NCBI GenBank assembly: GCA_016866635.1
Contig: VGLT01000051.1
Coordinates: forward strand, 1-6,166
Reading direction: 5' to 3'
DNA: 6,166 bases
From: Candidatus Uhrbacteria bacterium
GTDB lineage: Bacteria > Patescibacteriota > Patescibacteriia > 2-12-FULL-60-25
Within the stretch, counting starts at the first letter, position 1, and the number at the start of each line of letters is the position of its first letter. The notes under the pieces are model-generated. The model saw nothing but the letters and a program-made list of their open reading frames with translations. It did no database searches and was not told the DNA's origin. Position numbers and translations under genes: made by a program. This document shows, piece by piece, positions 1 to 5,266 of the stretch.

Positions 1-303
1 TGTCTAAACTATGGCGGACGACCAGAAATAGTGGATGCGGTTCGTTCGATCCTGCGACAAGGAGTCTCACGCGATGAAGTGAGCGAGGAGACCATTCGAC
101 AACACCTCTATTGGCCAGACATGTCTGATCCAGATCTTGTGATTCGAACGAGTGGCGAGCAGCGCTTAAGTAATTTCCTCATGTGGCAATCGACCTATAG
201 CGAGTTATTTTGGTGCCAGAGTCATTGGCCAGCATTTTCTGAGCAAGATTTAGACGAAGCCTTGACGGCATTTTCAGAACGGCAGAGGCGATATGGAAAA
301 TAG
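1..303 (+). CDS. uppS: Isoprenyl transferase (undecaprenyl diphosphate synthase), C-terminal part
   Basis: This is a cis-prenyltransferase that condenses isopentenyl diphosphate units onto farnesyl diphosphate, giving the C55 carrier lipid precursor for cell wall synthesis; it is a cytosolic or membrane-associated dimer. Only the last 100 residues and the TAG stop are present. The frame is open from base 1, beginning CLNYGGRPEIVDAV, which matches the conserved NYGGR.EI.DA block, so the GTG at 31 is an internal Val codon and not a start. Further family signatures are PDLVIRTSGEQRLSNFL (substrate-binding RTSGE and RLSNFL), MWQSTYSELFW, the WP pair, and the terminal RQRRYG. A normal protein is about 230-250 residues, so more than half lies before the window. 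The C-terminus looks intact. It is separated from pyrG by 98 bp containing a promoter, so the two are probably transcribed separately. The family call is very secure; the exact product chain length is inferred. Confidence 0.95.
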   Translation, partial: CLNYGGRPEIVDAVRSILRQGVSRDEVSEETIRQHLYWPDMSDPDLVIRTSGEQRLSNFLMWQSTYSELFWCQSHWPAFSEQDLDEALTAFSERQRRYGK

Positions 304-306
304 TGA

Positions 307-348
307 GTCATGAATGAAAAGTAATGAGTAATGTGTAATGAGTAATGT
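307..348. repeat. Heptanucleotide tandem repeat, GTAATGW
   Basis: Four perfectly phased 7-bp units occupy 321-348: GTAATGA, GTAATGT, GTAATGA, GTAATGT. They form an exact 14-bp direct duplication (321-334 and 335-348). In the same phase, 307-313 is GTCATGA (one mismatch) and 314-320 is a poor copy. The unit is not a multiple of three and contains TAA and TGA, so all + strand frames close just after the uppS stop. It lies between that stop and the pyrG promoter. Function unknown; slippage-generated low-complexity DNA is the simplest explanation. Confidence 0.85.
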
Positions 349-355
349 ATGAGGG

Positions 356-385
356 GTGACATTACAGATTGATCAATACTATGAT
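356..385 (+). promoter_or_regulatory. Probable sigma70-type promoter of pyrG
   Basis: A -35-like GTGACA (356-361, five of six consensus bases) is followed after 18 bp by TATGAT (380-385, five of six). A second overlapping TATGAT occupies 385-390. Initiation from the first would fall near A392, giving a leader of about 10 nt; from the second, near 397, it would be almost leaderless. There is no Shine-Dalgarno sequence between either site and the ATG at 402. Called from consensus matching only. Confidence 0.55.
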
Positions 386-393
386 ATGATCAT
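368..393. promoter_or_regulatory. Paired TGATCA palindromes around the pyrG -10 (possible operator)
   Basis: A perfect 10-bp palindrome ATTGATCAAT (368-377) sits between the -35 and -10 elements, and a perfect 8-bp palindrome ATGATCAT (386-393) sits just after the first -10. Both centre on TGATCA (370-375 and 387-392), separated by 11 bp, so together they form a 23-bp inverted repeat covering the -10. A repressor dimer site is a reasonable guess; no regulator can be named. Confidence 0.3.
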
Positions 394-401
394 TTTCGAT
401 T

Positions 402-2033
402 ATGAAACGGAGGCGTACGTATATTTTTATTGTGGGGGGTGTGATGTCGGGGGTGGGGAAAGGGGTAGCGACAGCATCAATTGGCGCGGTATTAAAAGCT
501 CGTGGATTGCGGGTGACGGCGGTCAAGATTGATCCGTATATTAATGTTGATGCAGGGACGTTGAATCCCGTGGAGCACGGTGAGGTCTTTGTGACACACG
601 ACGGATTAGAAGCAGACCAGGATTTGGGTAACTACGAACGATTTTTGGATGAGGATTTGTTGGAGGTTGATTACATGACAACCGGGCGCGTATTTTTGTC
701 CGTGATTCAGCGGGAACGCTCCTTGGGATATGGGGGGAAGACGGTTCAAGTCGTTCACCACATCGCGAAAGAAGTCATGGAGCGAATTAAAGCGGCGGCG
801 GCTCATCATGACGCTGATGTGACGCTGATCGAAGTTGGTGGAACGGTGGGTGATTATGAAAATATTTTATATCTGGAAGCGGCGCGTGTGATGAAGCTTG
901 AGGCCCCGGGAGATGTTTTGGTGGGCCTGGTGAGCTATTTACCCGTTCCAGGGAGCGTGGGAGAAATGAAAACAAAACCAACACAACACGCGATGCATGC
1001 TGTGAACAGCGTGGGCTTGCAAGCAGATTTTGTGATTTGTCGCGCCCAACAAAAAATTGATGCCCCACGTAAACAAAAACTCGCGACGCTGTGTAATCTT
1101 CAGGCAGAAGATATTATCAGCGCACCCAATGTCTCGTCGATTTATTCCGTTCCACTGGAACTTTATAAAGAAGGGTTGTGTGAGCGGATCATCAAAAAAT
1201 TAAAACTTCCACGCCATGAAACGCGCCTGACACCCTGGGAGCGTTTACGAAGAAACATTGAATCATCGGTGAAACCGGTGCGTATTGGAATCGTCGGGAA
1301 ATATGTTTCCACCGGAGATTTTGTATTAACAGATGCGTATCTTTCTGTTTTAGAGGCCGTGAAGCATGCGGCCTGGAGTATCCATCGTACACCTGAAATG
1401 GTTTGGTTAAATGCGGAAGAGTTTGAACAGAATCCTAAAAATATTGCGCGTTCATTAAAAGGGTTGGATGGGATTTTGGTTCCTGGTGGGTTTGGCACTC
1501 GCGGGATTGAAGGAAAACTCGGAGCGATTCGTTATGCACGTGAGAAAAAGATCCCGTATCTTGGATTGTGCTATGGTTTACAGTTAGCGACCATCGAGTT
1601 CGCTCGTCATGTGTTGAAACGGAAACACGCGCATACAACAGAAATTGATCCAAAAACACCAGACCCTATTATCCATTTGATGAATGAGCAGGAAGAAAAA
1701 ATGAAAGACAAGGATTATGGCGGGTCGATGCGTTTAGGCGCCTATCCTTGTGTGCTACGAGATGGGTCCAAGGCAAAGAAATTGTATGGAACAAATAATA
1801 TTATGGAGCGCCACCGCCATCGCTATGAGTGCAATCCGGAGTATCGAGAACCGTTGGCAAAGGCGGGGCTCCTCGCCACCGGACTTTCCCCGGATGGAAA
1901 ACTCGTCGAAATCATTGAATTAAAAAATCACCCCTTTTTTATGGCGTCACAATTTCATCCAGAGTTTCTCTCCCGACCATTTAAGCCGCATCCACTGTTT
2001 TTGGGATTTTTGAAAGCGGCGAGTAAGAAGTAA
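402..2033 (+). CDS. pyrG: CTP synthase (glutamine hydrolysing)
   Basis: Catalyses ATP-dependent amination of UTP to CTP with glutamine as nitrogen donor, the last step of de novo pyrimidine nucleotide synthesis, in the cytosol. The 543 residues match the usual length (about 530-550). The N-terminal synthetase domain (about 1-270) has the P-loop GGVMSGVGKG (12-21), KIDPYINVD (42-50), HGEVFVTHDG (59-68) and IEVGGTVGD (143-151). The C-terminal class I glutaminase domain (about 292-543) has the oxyanion loop PGGFGTRG (361-368), nucleophile Cys390 in LGLCYGLQ, ERHRHRY (469-475), and the His519/Glu521 pair in QFHPEF. All catalytic residues are present. The ATG at 402 is the only sensible start: an in-frame TGA lies at 387-389 and the next candidates would delete the P-loop. 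No Shine-Dalgarno sequence precedes it; the AACGGAGG at 406-413 lies inside the gene, downstream of the start. The gene faces rpmA tail to tail and is probably expressed from its own promoter. Confidence 0.98.
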   Translation: MKRRRTYIFIVGGVMSGVGKGVATASIGAVLKARGLRVTAVKIDPYINVDAGTLNPVEHGEVFVTHDGLEADQDLGNYERFLDEDLLEVDYMTTGRVFLSVIQRERSLGYGGKTVQVVHHIAKEVMERIKAAAAHHDADVTLIEVGGTVGDYENILYLEAARVMKLEAPGDVLVGLVSYLPVPGSVGEMKTKPTQHAMHAVNSVGLQADFVICRAQQKIDAPRKQKLATLCNLQAEDIISAPNVSSIYSVPLELYKEGLCERIIKKLKLPRHETRLTPWERLRRNIESSVKPVRIGIVGKYVSTGDFVLTDAYLSVLEAVKHAAWSIHRTPEMVWLNAEEFEQNPKNIARSLKGLDGILVPGGFGTRGIEGKLGAIRYAREKKIPYLGLCYGLQLATIEFARHVLKRKHAHTTEIDPKTPDPIIHLMNEQEEKMKDKDYGGSMRLGAYPCVLRDGSKAKKLYGTNNIMERHRHRYECNPEYREPLAKAGLLATGLSPDGKLVEIIELKNHPFFMASQFHPEFLSRPFKPHPLFLGFLKAASKK

Positions 2034-2083
2034 AAAAATAAAAAAATTATTGTGAGAAAACGTTCGTCGCGTCACCCGTTATT
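2034..2083. terminator. Possible weak bidirectional terminator between convergent pyrG and rpmA
   Basis: The 50 bp between the two stop codons are flanked by an A-rich tract on the left (2032-2046) and a T-rich tract on the right (2079-2092), so each convergent transcript would end in a U-rich run. Between them GTGA (2052-2055) can pair with TCAC (2072-2075), extendable only with a 6-nt bulge. The layout suits shared termination, but the stem is weak and GC-poor, so an intrinsic terminator is not proven. Confidence 0.25.
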
Positions 2084-2371
2084 TTATTTTTTATCTGCTG
2101 GAACCACGTTGGCAAATTTTGCAAGTTTAAATGCTCCGGTAAATCGCTTGACGCGACGGCTCGTAAATTTGACGATTCCTTGTGCCACGGAGAAAAGCGT
2201 ATCATCAGATCCACGTTTGACGTTGATTCCTGCACGGATTTTTGTTCCGCGTTGGCGAACCAAAATATCACCAACCTTGGCAAACTCACCAGCAAATTTT
2301 TTGACACCTAAACGCTGGCCCTGTGAATCACGGCCGTATGAGGTAGAACCACCAGCTTTTTTATGAGCCAT
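2084..2371 (-). CDS. rpmA: 50S ribosomal protein L27
   Basis: L27 is a large-subunit protein whose flexible N-terminal tail reaches the peptidyl transferase centre and helps place tRNA ends. The protein begins MAHKKAGGSTSYGRDSQGQRLG, the universal signature of the family, then KKFAGEF (24-30), ILVRQRGTKIRAG (36-48) and DDTLFSVAQGIVKF (56-69). It has 95 residues, somewhat longer than the typical 85, with a Lys/Arg-rich C-terminal extension (RRVKRFTGAFKLAKF). The ATG at 2369-2371 gives the canonical N-terminus directly, without the cleavable leader of Firmicutes L27. It is usually encoded just after rplU (L21); here no L21 is adjacent, because the upstream neighbour is the divergent NifU-type gene. 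It therefore stands as a single-gene unit with its own near-consensus promoter. The leader of roughly 26 nt contains no Shine-Dalgarno motif. Confidence 0.98.
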   Translation of the reverse strand: MAHKKAGGSTSYGRDSQGQRLGVKKFAGEFAKVGDILVRQRGTKIRAGINVKRGSDDTLFSVAQGIVKFTSRRVKRFTGAFKLAKFANVVPADKK

Positions 2372-2403
2372 ACGATAGCTTTTAAGCTTTATTTATCGGG
2401 CTC

Positions 2404-2432
2404 ATGATAGAATCCACAGGGGTTCTTGTCAA
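2404..2432 (-). promoter_or_regulatory. Strong sigma70-type promoter of rpmA
   Basis: Read on the - strand, a perfect -35 TTGACA (complement of 2427-2432) is followed by exactly 17 bp and TATCAT (complement of 2404-2409, five of six consensus bases). Transcription would start near 2397, about 26 nt before the rpmA ATG. This is the best two-element promoter in the window and fits a highly expressed ribosomal protein gene. Confidence 0.75.
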
Positions 2433-2454
2433 GTCTGATCAGGTTTGGTATTGC
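2426..2454 (+). promoter_or_regulatory. Candidate promoter of the NifU-type gene, sharing its -35 with rpmA
   Basis: TTGTCA (2426-2431, five of six) lies 17 bp before TATTGC (2449-2454), a poor -10. The -35 overlaps the opposite-strand rpmA -35 by five bases. A perfect palindrome CTGATCAG (2435-2442) lies in the spacer. Expected initiation near 2461 would give a leader of about 11 nt to the ATG at 2472. The weak -10 keeps this tentative. Confidence 0.35.
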
Positions 2455-2471
2455 TAATGAAACGAATCTGT

Positions 2472-2717
2472 ATGAAAACCAAAGAAGAACTCAAAATAGA
2501 TATTGAAAATGTGTTAAACGTTTTGCGACAGGGTATTGCCATGCATGGAGGGAACGTCGAACTTGTGGATGTGGATGGGGAGACAGGCATCGTGCAAGTG
2601 AGACTTCAGGGAAGCTGTGTTGGCTGCCCCATGTCGGATGTCACCCTCAAGGCAGGTATTGAAGATACACTCAAAGAGATGATCCCAGAGGTCAAAGAAG
2701 TGGTTCAAGTGGTATAA
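2472..2717 (+). CDS. NifU-type C-terminal domain protein (Fe-S scaffold/carrier)
   Basis: Small single-domain protein of the NifU C-terminal (Nfu) family, which holds a labile iron-sulfur cluster between subunits and passes it to apo-proteins in the cytosol. The 81 residues are the domain alone: an N-terminal helix (KEELKIDIENVLNVLR), HGGNVELVDVD (25-35), a beta segment TGIVQVRLQG, the cluster-binding CVGC (Cys49, Cys52) followed by PMS and TLKAGIE, and a closing IPEVKEVVQV strand. Both ligand cysteines are present. I prefer the ATG at 2472 because it fits the domain start and lies after the putative promoter; in-frame alternatives are ATG 2457 (five more residues) and TTG 2445. None has a Shine-Dalgarno site. 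It is divergent from rpmA and ends 7 nt before the next gene. No other Fe-S biogenesis gene is visible, so its clients cannot be inferred here. Confidence 0.92.
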   Translation: MKTKEELKIDIENVLNVLRQGIAMHGGNVELVDVDGETGIVQVRLQGSCVGCPMSDVTLKAGIEDTLKEMIPEVKEVVQVV

Positions 2718-2718
2718 T
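2710..2718 (+). promoter_or_regulatory. Perfect extended -10 element (TGGTATAAT) for a leaderless transcript
   Basis: TGGTATAAT combines a consensus TATAAT (2713-2718) with the extended -10 TGn motif. It overlaps the last Val codon and the TAA stop of the NifU-type gene. Only a weak -35 (GTCAAA, 2691-2696, 16-bp spacer) precedes it, which is acceptable for extended -10 promoters. Initiation 7 nt downstream falls on A2725, the first base of the next gene's ATG, predicting a leaderless mRNA for the membrane protein-mraY-ftsW-murG group. Confidence 0.55.
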
Positions 2719-2724
2719 CATCGC

Positions 2725-3102
2725 ATGACCTGGAAAGCCTGGTTATTTTCAGCCAAGCGTGCTTGGGCAAGACCGTTTATACGATGGACGACCATCGCGA
2801 CAATCGCTATGATAGGGATCAGTTCTCTGCTTTTTTTGTGGAACATCATTCCCCAACGAGAGCAAGGCGGAACGCTTGTGCTCCATTATAATATTTATCT
2901 CGGCATCGACAAGGTTCATCCCTGGGGGTGGGTTTTTTTGCTGCCGGGAGCTTGGCTCGTTCTCAGTTTGGTTGATTTTATTTTTGCGTTTGGTTGGTAT
3001 CAAGAAGATCCCCACTTCTCCTTCAGTCTCATCACCTTGGCTGGGATCTGCACCTTTCCGTGCATGGGTGTGTTTTTTTATCTTGCACGCATGAATGCGT
3101 AA
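2725..3102 (+). CDS. Uncharacterised three-helix membrane protein
   Basis: I do not recognise a named function. The 125-residue product has a basic, Trp-rich N-terminus (KxxxxxxxKRAWARPFIR, net positive), then three hydrophobic segments at about 22-42, 68-90 and 98-121. The positive-inside rule places the N-terminus in the cytoplasm and the 43-67 loop outside. That loop carries LHYNIYLGID (53-62), a motif I recall from small CPR membrane proteins of unknown function; this is from memory and unsearched. The short 91-97 loop (WYQEDPH) would be cytoplasmic. No signal peptidase site or catalytic motif is visible. It starts 7 nt after the NifU-type stop and ends 3 nt before mraY, so it is very likely co-transcribed with the lipid II genes, which suggests but does not show an envelope role. 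Sequence character resembles its neighbours, so it is a real gene and not a shadow frame. Confidence 0.85.
   Translation: MTWKAWLFSAKRAWARPFIRWTTIATIAMIGISSLLFLWNIIPQREQGGTLVLHYNIYLGIDKVHPWGWVFLLPGAWLVLSLVDFIFAFGWYQEDPHFSFSLITLAGICTFPCMGVFFYLARMNA
3087..3100. repeat. Short inverted repeat just upstream of mraY
   Basis: ACGCAT-GA-ATGCGT is a perfect 6-bp inverted repeat with a 2-nt spacer; as RNA it would be a 5-bp stem with a UGAA tetraloop. It overlaps the last codons of the preceding membrane protein and ends 5 nt before the mraY ATG. It is not followed by a U-tract, so it is not a terminator. It could affect mraY initiation, or be chance. Confidence 0.4.
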
Positions 3103-3105
3103 TCT

Positions 3106-4158
3106 ATGACTGACATTTCTCTGGTGGCTCGTCCGCTCGCCATTATGGCGTTTGTGTTTTTGATTTCTGTGACTTCTATGCCGGGGCTCATCCGGATGCT
3201 CCGCCATTTTAAAATGGGAAAGTCCATTCGCGACGCAGCGAGCGCTCCCATCATGGCGGGTTTGCATAAAGCAAAAGAAGGAACGCCAACCATGGGAGGG
3301 ATGATTATTTGGGTCACGGTGCTTGCGACGGCTTTTCTTCTCTCAGGGATTTGTACCGTGATGGGTGAGGGAAGCTTGTGGTGTCGTGTTTCTTTTTTAT
3401 CGCGTGGACAAACCTGGTTACCGCTTGCGCTCATGACGGCCGCCGCCTTGATCGGATTAGTCGATGATTATTTGAATGTTCGGCGATCTGGTCCACGAGG
3501 GGGAGGATTGCGAAAACGTCATCGGCTCATCTCCTATTTTCTTATCGCGATTATTGGGGCATGGTGGTTTTATACAAAACTCGCCTGGGATCAGGTTCAT
3601 ATCCCGTTTTTGGGAACATTTAATATTGGCGCCTGGTATATCTTATTCTTCATGTTCATCATCATCGCGACTTCTTTTTCGGTAAACGAGACAGACGGTC
3701 TCGATGGTTTGGCTGGAGGAACGCTGCTAGCCGGATTCGGTGCATATGCCATCATTGCTTGGTCACAGGGGCGCACGGATCTGGCGACCTTGTGCGCCGC
3801 GATTATTGGTGGATTGCTCGGATTTCTTTGGTTCAATATCAATCCGGCAAATGTATTTATGGGAGATACGGGAGCGATGTCGCTTGGCACGGCGTTAGGA
3901 GTGGTTGCGCTCATGACAAATCAACCCATGTTACTCTTGATTATTGGGTTACCCTTTGTGGTCGAGAGTTTATCCGTGCTCATTCAAGTGACCAGCAAAA
4001 AATTGCGTGGCGGTAAAAAAATTTTTCAAAGCTCGCCACTCCATCATCATTTGGAAGCGATTGGCTGGAGTGAACCGCGTATCGTCATGCGTTTTTGGAT
4101 GATTTCGTTTGTCGTAGCGGGTATTGGAGTGGTGTTGGCATTGATTGATCGCATCTAA
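3106..4158 (+). CDS. mraY: Phospho-N-acetylmuramoyl-pentapeptide transferase
   Basis: Integral membrane enzyme that transfers phospho-MurNAc-pentapeptide from UDP to undecaprenyl phosphate, making lipid I on the inner leaflet of the cytoplasmic membrane (Mg2+ dependent). The 350 residues match the family's 320-360. Signature elements in order: KEGTPTMGG (57-65), the Asp pair Asp120-Asp121 in LIGLVDDYLNV, VNETDGLDGLAGG (193-205), NPANVFMGDTGAMSLG (246-261, with catalytic-type Asp254), and the HHH motif SSPLHHHLE (309-317, His313-315). Several hydrophobic helices separate these blocks, as expected for a polytopic transferase. A slightly long, basic cytoplasmic loop (RRSGPRGGGLRKRHR) follows the DD motif where other family members have a Lys-rich loop. 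The ATG at 3106 is 3 nt after the upstream stop and has no Shine-Dalgarno site, suggesting translational coupling. ftsW follows after 4 nt. Confidence 0.97.
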   Translation: MTDISLVARPLAIMAFVFLISVTSMPGLIRMLRHFKMGKSIRDAASAPIMAGLHKAKEGTPTMGGMIIWVTVLATAFLLSGICTVMGEGSLWCRVSFLSRGQTWLPLALMTAAALIGLVDDYLNVRRSGPRGGGLRKRHRLISYFLIAIIGAWWFYTKLAWDQVHIPFLGTFNIGAWYILFFMFIIIATSFSVNETDGLDGLAGGTLLAGFGAYAIIAWSQGRTDLATLCAAIIGGLLGFLWFNINPANVFMGDTGAMSLGTALGVVALMTNQPMLLLIIGLPFVVESLSVLIQVTSKKLRGGKKIFQSSPLHHHLEAIGWSEPRIVMRFWMISFVVAGIGVVLALIDRI

Positions 4159-4162
4159 TAAC

Positions 4163-5266
4163 ATGGCTTTGATCGATCGATGTAAGTCTCTCGATCCCGT
4201 GATCGTCGGTCTCTCGGCTCTCTTGGTTGTGTTTGGGTTGGTGGTGCTCATGTCTGCCACGGGACCGATTGGCGTTCAGCGCGCGGGAGATAGTTTGTAT
4301 TATGTGAAACGTCAAATTTTTTCTGGTATTTTTCCGGGTCTTGTTCTGTTTTTCTTTTTTTCGATGATCAACTATCGCGCATGGCGCTCATTTGCTTTTT
4401 TTGCGCTCATTGCAAGTCTTGTTCTGTTGGTTCTCGTGTACCTTCCTGGTATCGGCTTAGAGATTAATGGAGCTCGAAGCTGGTTGAGGATTGGGGCGTT
4501 AAGTTTTCAGCCGTCGGAGTTGGTCAAATTAACCTTTTTGCTCTATCTGGCGGCTTGGTTAGAACAGCGACAATCTCTTGTACCATTTTTGTGTTCATTG
4601 GGAGCGGTTATGCTCTTACTCATTCTCCAACCGGATACGGGTTCCATGGTTGTCATCGTGGGCATGTCTTTATTGCTCTATTACCTTTCCGGCGCACCCA
4701 CGCATTGGTTTCTTGGATTGGGTGTATTAGGCGCTGGATTTGTTGCGCTTATGATTAAATGGTCACCGTATCGTGCGGCACGCTTCATGACGTTTCTTCA
4801 TCCAGAGCTTGATCCAAAGGGGATTGGATATCATATTAATCAGGCAATTTTAGCGATTGGGTCTGGAGGTTTTTGGGGATTGGGGTACGGACACTCACGG
4901 CAAAAGTTTTTGTATCTTCCAGAGGTAGAATCTGATTCAATCTCTGCTGTTATTGCCGAAGAGATGGGATTTATGATGATGTTGATTTTATTGGCGGTAT
5001 TCGCGTTTCTCATTTGGAGATGTTTTAAGATTAGCAAGGAGTCACCCGATCGCTTTGGGTCATTTTTGGCAGCGGGTGTTGGATGTATGGTGGCGATACA
5101 AGTGCTCATGAATATTGGTTCCATGACAGGGCTCATGCCGATGACGGGAGTCACGTTGCCATTTATTTCTCATGGTGGGTCCGCGATGACCGTGCTGCTT
5201 GCCGCCATGGGGCTTGTCGCAGGTATAGGAAGAAAAATAGAATCGCGCTATAAGAAAACTATATGA
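4163..5266 (+). CDS. ftsW: Probable peptidoglycan glycosyltransferase FtsW (SEDS family)
   Basis: SEDS-family membrane enzyme that polymerises lipid II into glycan strands, normally with a class B penicillin-binding protein at the division septum. From the ATG at 4163 the protein has 367 residues, close to the 360-400 typical of the family, mostly hydrophobic helices. Conserved blocks: INGARSWLRIG (101-111), FQPSELVKL (115-123), LQPDTGSMVV (155-164, with the essential Asp at 158), GYHINQAILAIGSGG (222-236), YLPEVESDSISAVIAEEMGF (251-270) and GVTLPFISHGGSA (329-341). The usual HTDFIFA is ESDSISA here, and FISYGGS is FISHGGS. An in-frame TTG at 4145 would overlap the mraY end and add six residues with no family support, so ATG is preferred. 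The gene begins 4 nt after mraY and its TGA overlaps the murG ATG. FtsW is preferred over RodA because of its position between mraY and murG; sequence alone distinguishes them less firmly. Confidence 0.93.
   Translation: MALIDRCKSLDPVIVGLSALLVVFGLVVLMSATGPIGVQRAGDSLYYVKRQIFSGIFPGLVLFFFFSMINYRAWRSFAFFALIASLVLLVLVYLPGIGLEINGARSWLRIGALSFQPSELVKLTFLLYLAAWLEQRQSLVPFLCSLGAVMLLLILQPDTGSMVVIVGMSLLLYYLSGAPTHWFLGLGVLGAGFVALMIKWSPYRAARFMTFLHPELDPKGIGYHINQAILAIGSGGFWGLGYGHSRQKFLYLPEVESDSISAVIAEEMGFMMMLILLAVFAFLIWRCFKISKESPDRFGSFLAAGVGCMVAIQVLMNIGSMTGLMPMTGVTLPFISHGGSAMTVLLAAMGLVAGIGRKIESRYKKTI

Noticed and set aside
31..33. GTG at 31 as the start of a 90-residue protein
   Set aside because: The frame is open to base 1 and the preceding residues (LNYGGRPEI) are conserved UppS sequence, so the gene is cut by the window edge.
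307..348. Repeat array considered as a CRISPR or as iteron-type origin sites
   Set aside because: Units are 7 bp and directly abutting with no spacers, no cas or rep gene is near, and total length is about 42 bp.
2052..2366. A + strand open frame of about 104 codons covering rpmA
   Set aside because: The - strand frame encodes an unmistakable L27; the + strand translation shows no domain and is an antisense shadow.
3073..3079. Seven-T run near the end of the membrane protein gene (also 2933-2939) as frameshift or terminator signals
   Set aside because: The reading frame is continuous and plausible through both, and neither follows a stable hairpin.
2749..3267. A 172-codon open frame on the - strand opposite the membrane protein and mraY start
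   Set aside because: It crosses two well-supported + strand genes, its product is low-complexity His/Arg/Lys-rich without any family motif, and it has no promoter or start context. It is a shadow of the coding strand.
4145..4162. TTG at 4145 as the ftsW start, overlapping the mraY end
   Set aside because: It adds six residues without family support; the ATG at 4163, 4 nt after the mraY stop, matches the tight non-overlapping spacing of the upstream genes.
5263..5266. Possible alternative code (UGA as Gly, as in SR1/Gracilibacteria)
   Set aside because: ftsW ends at its expected length with TGA overlapping the murG ATG, and no in-frame TGA occurs within conserved coding regions. Standard bacterial code fits all genes.
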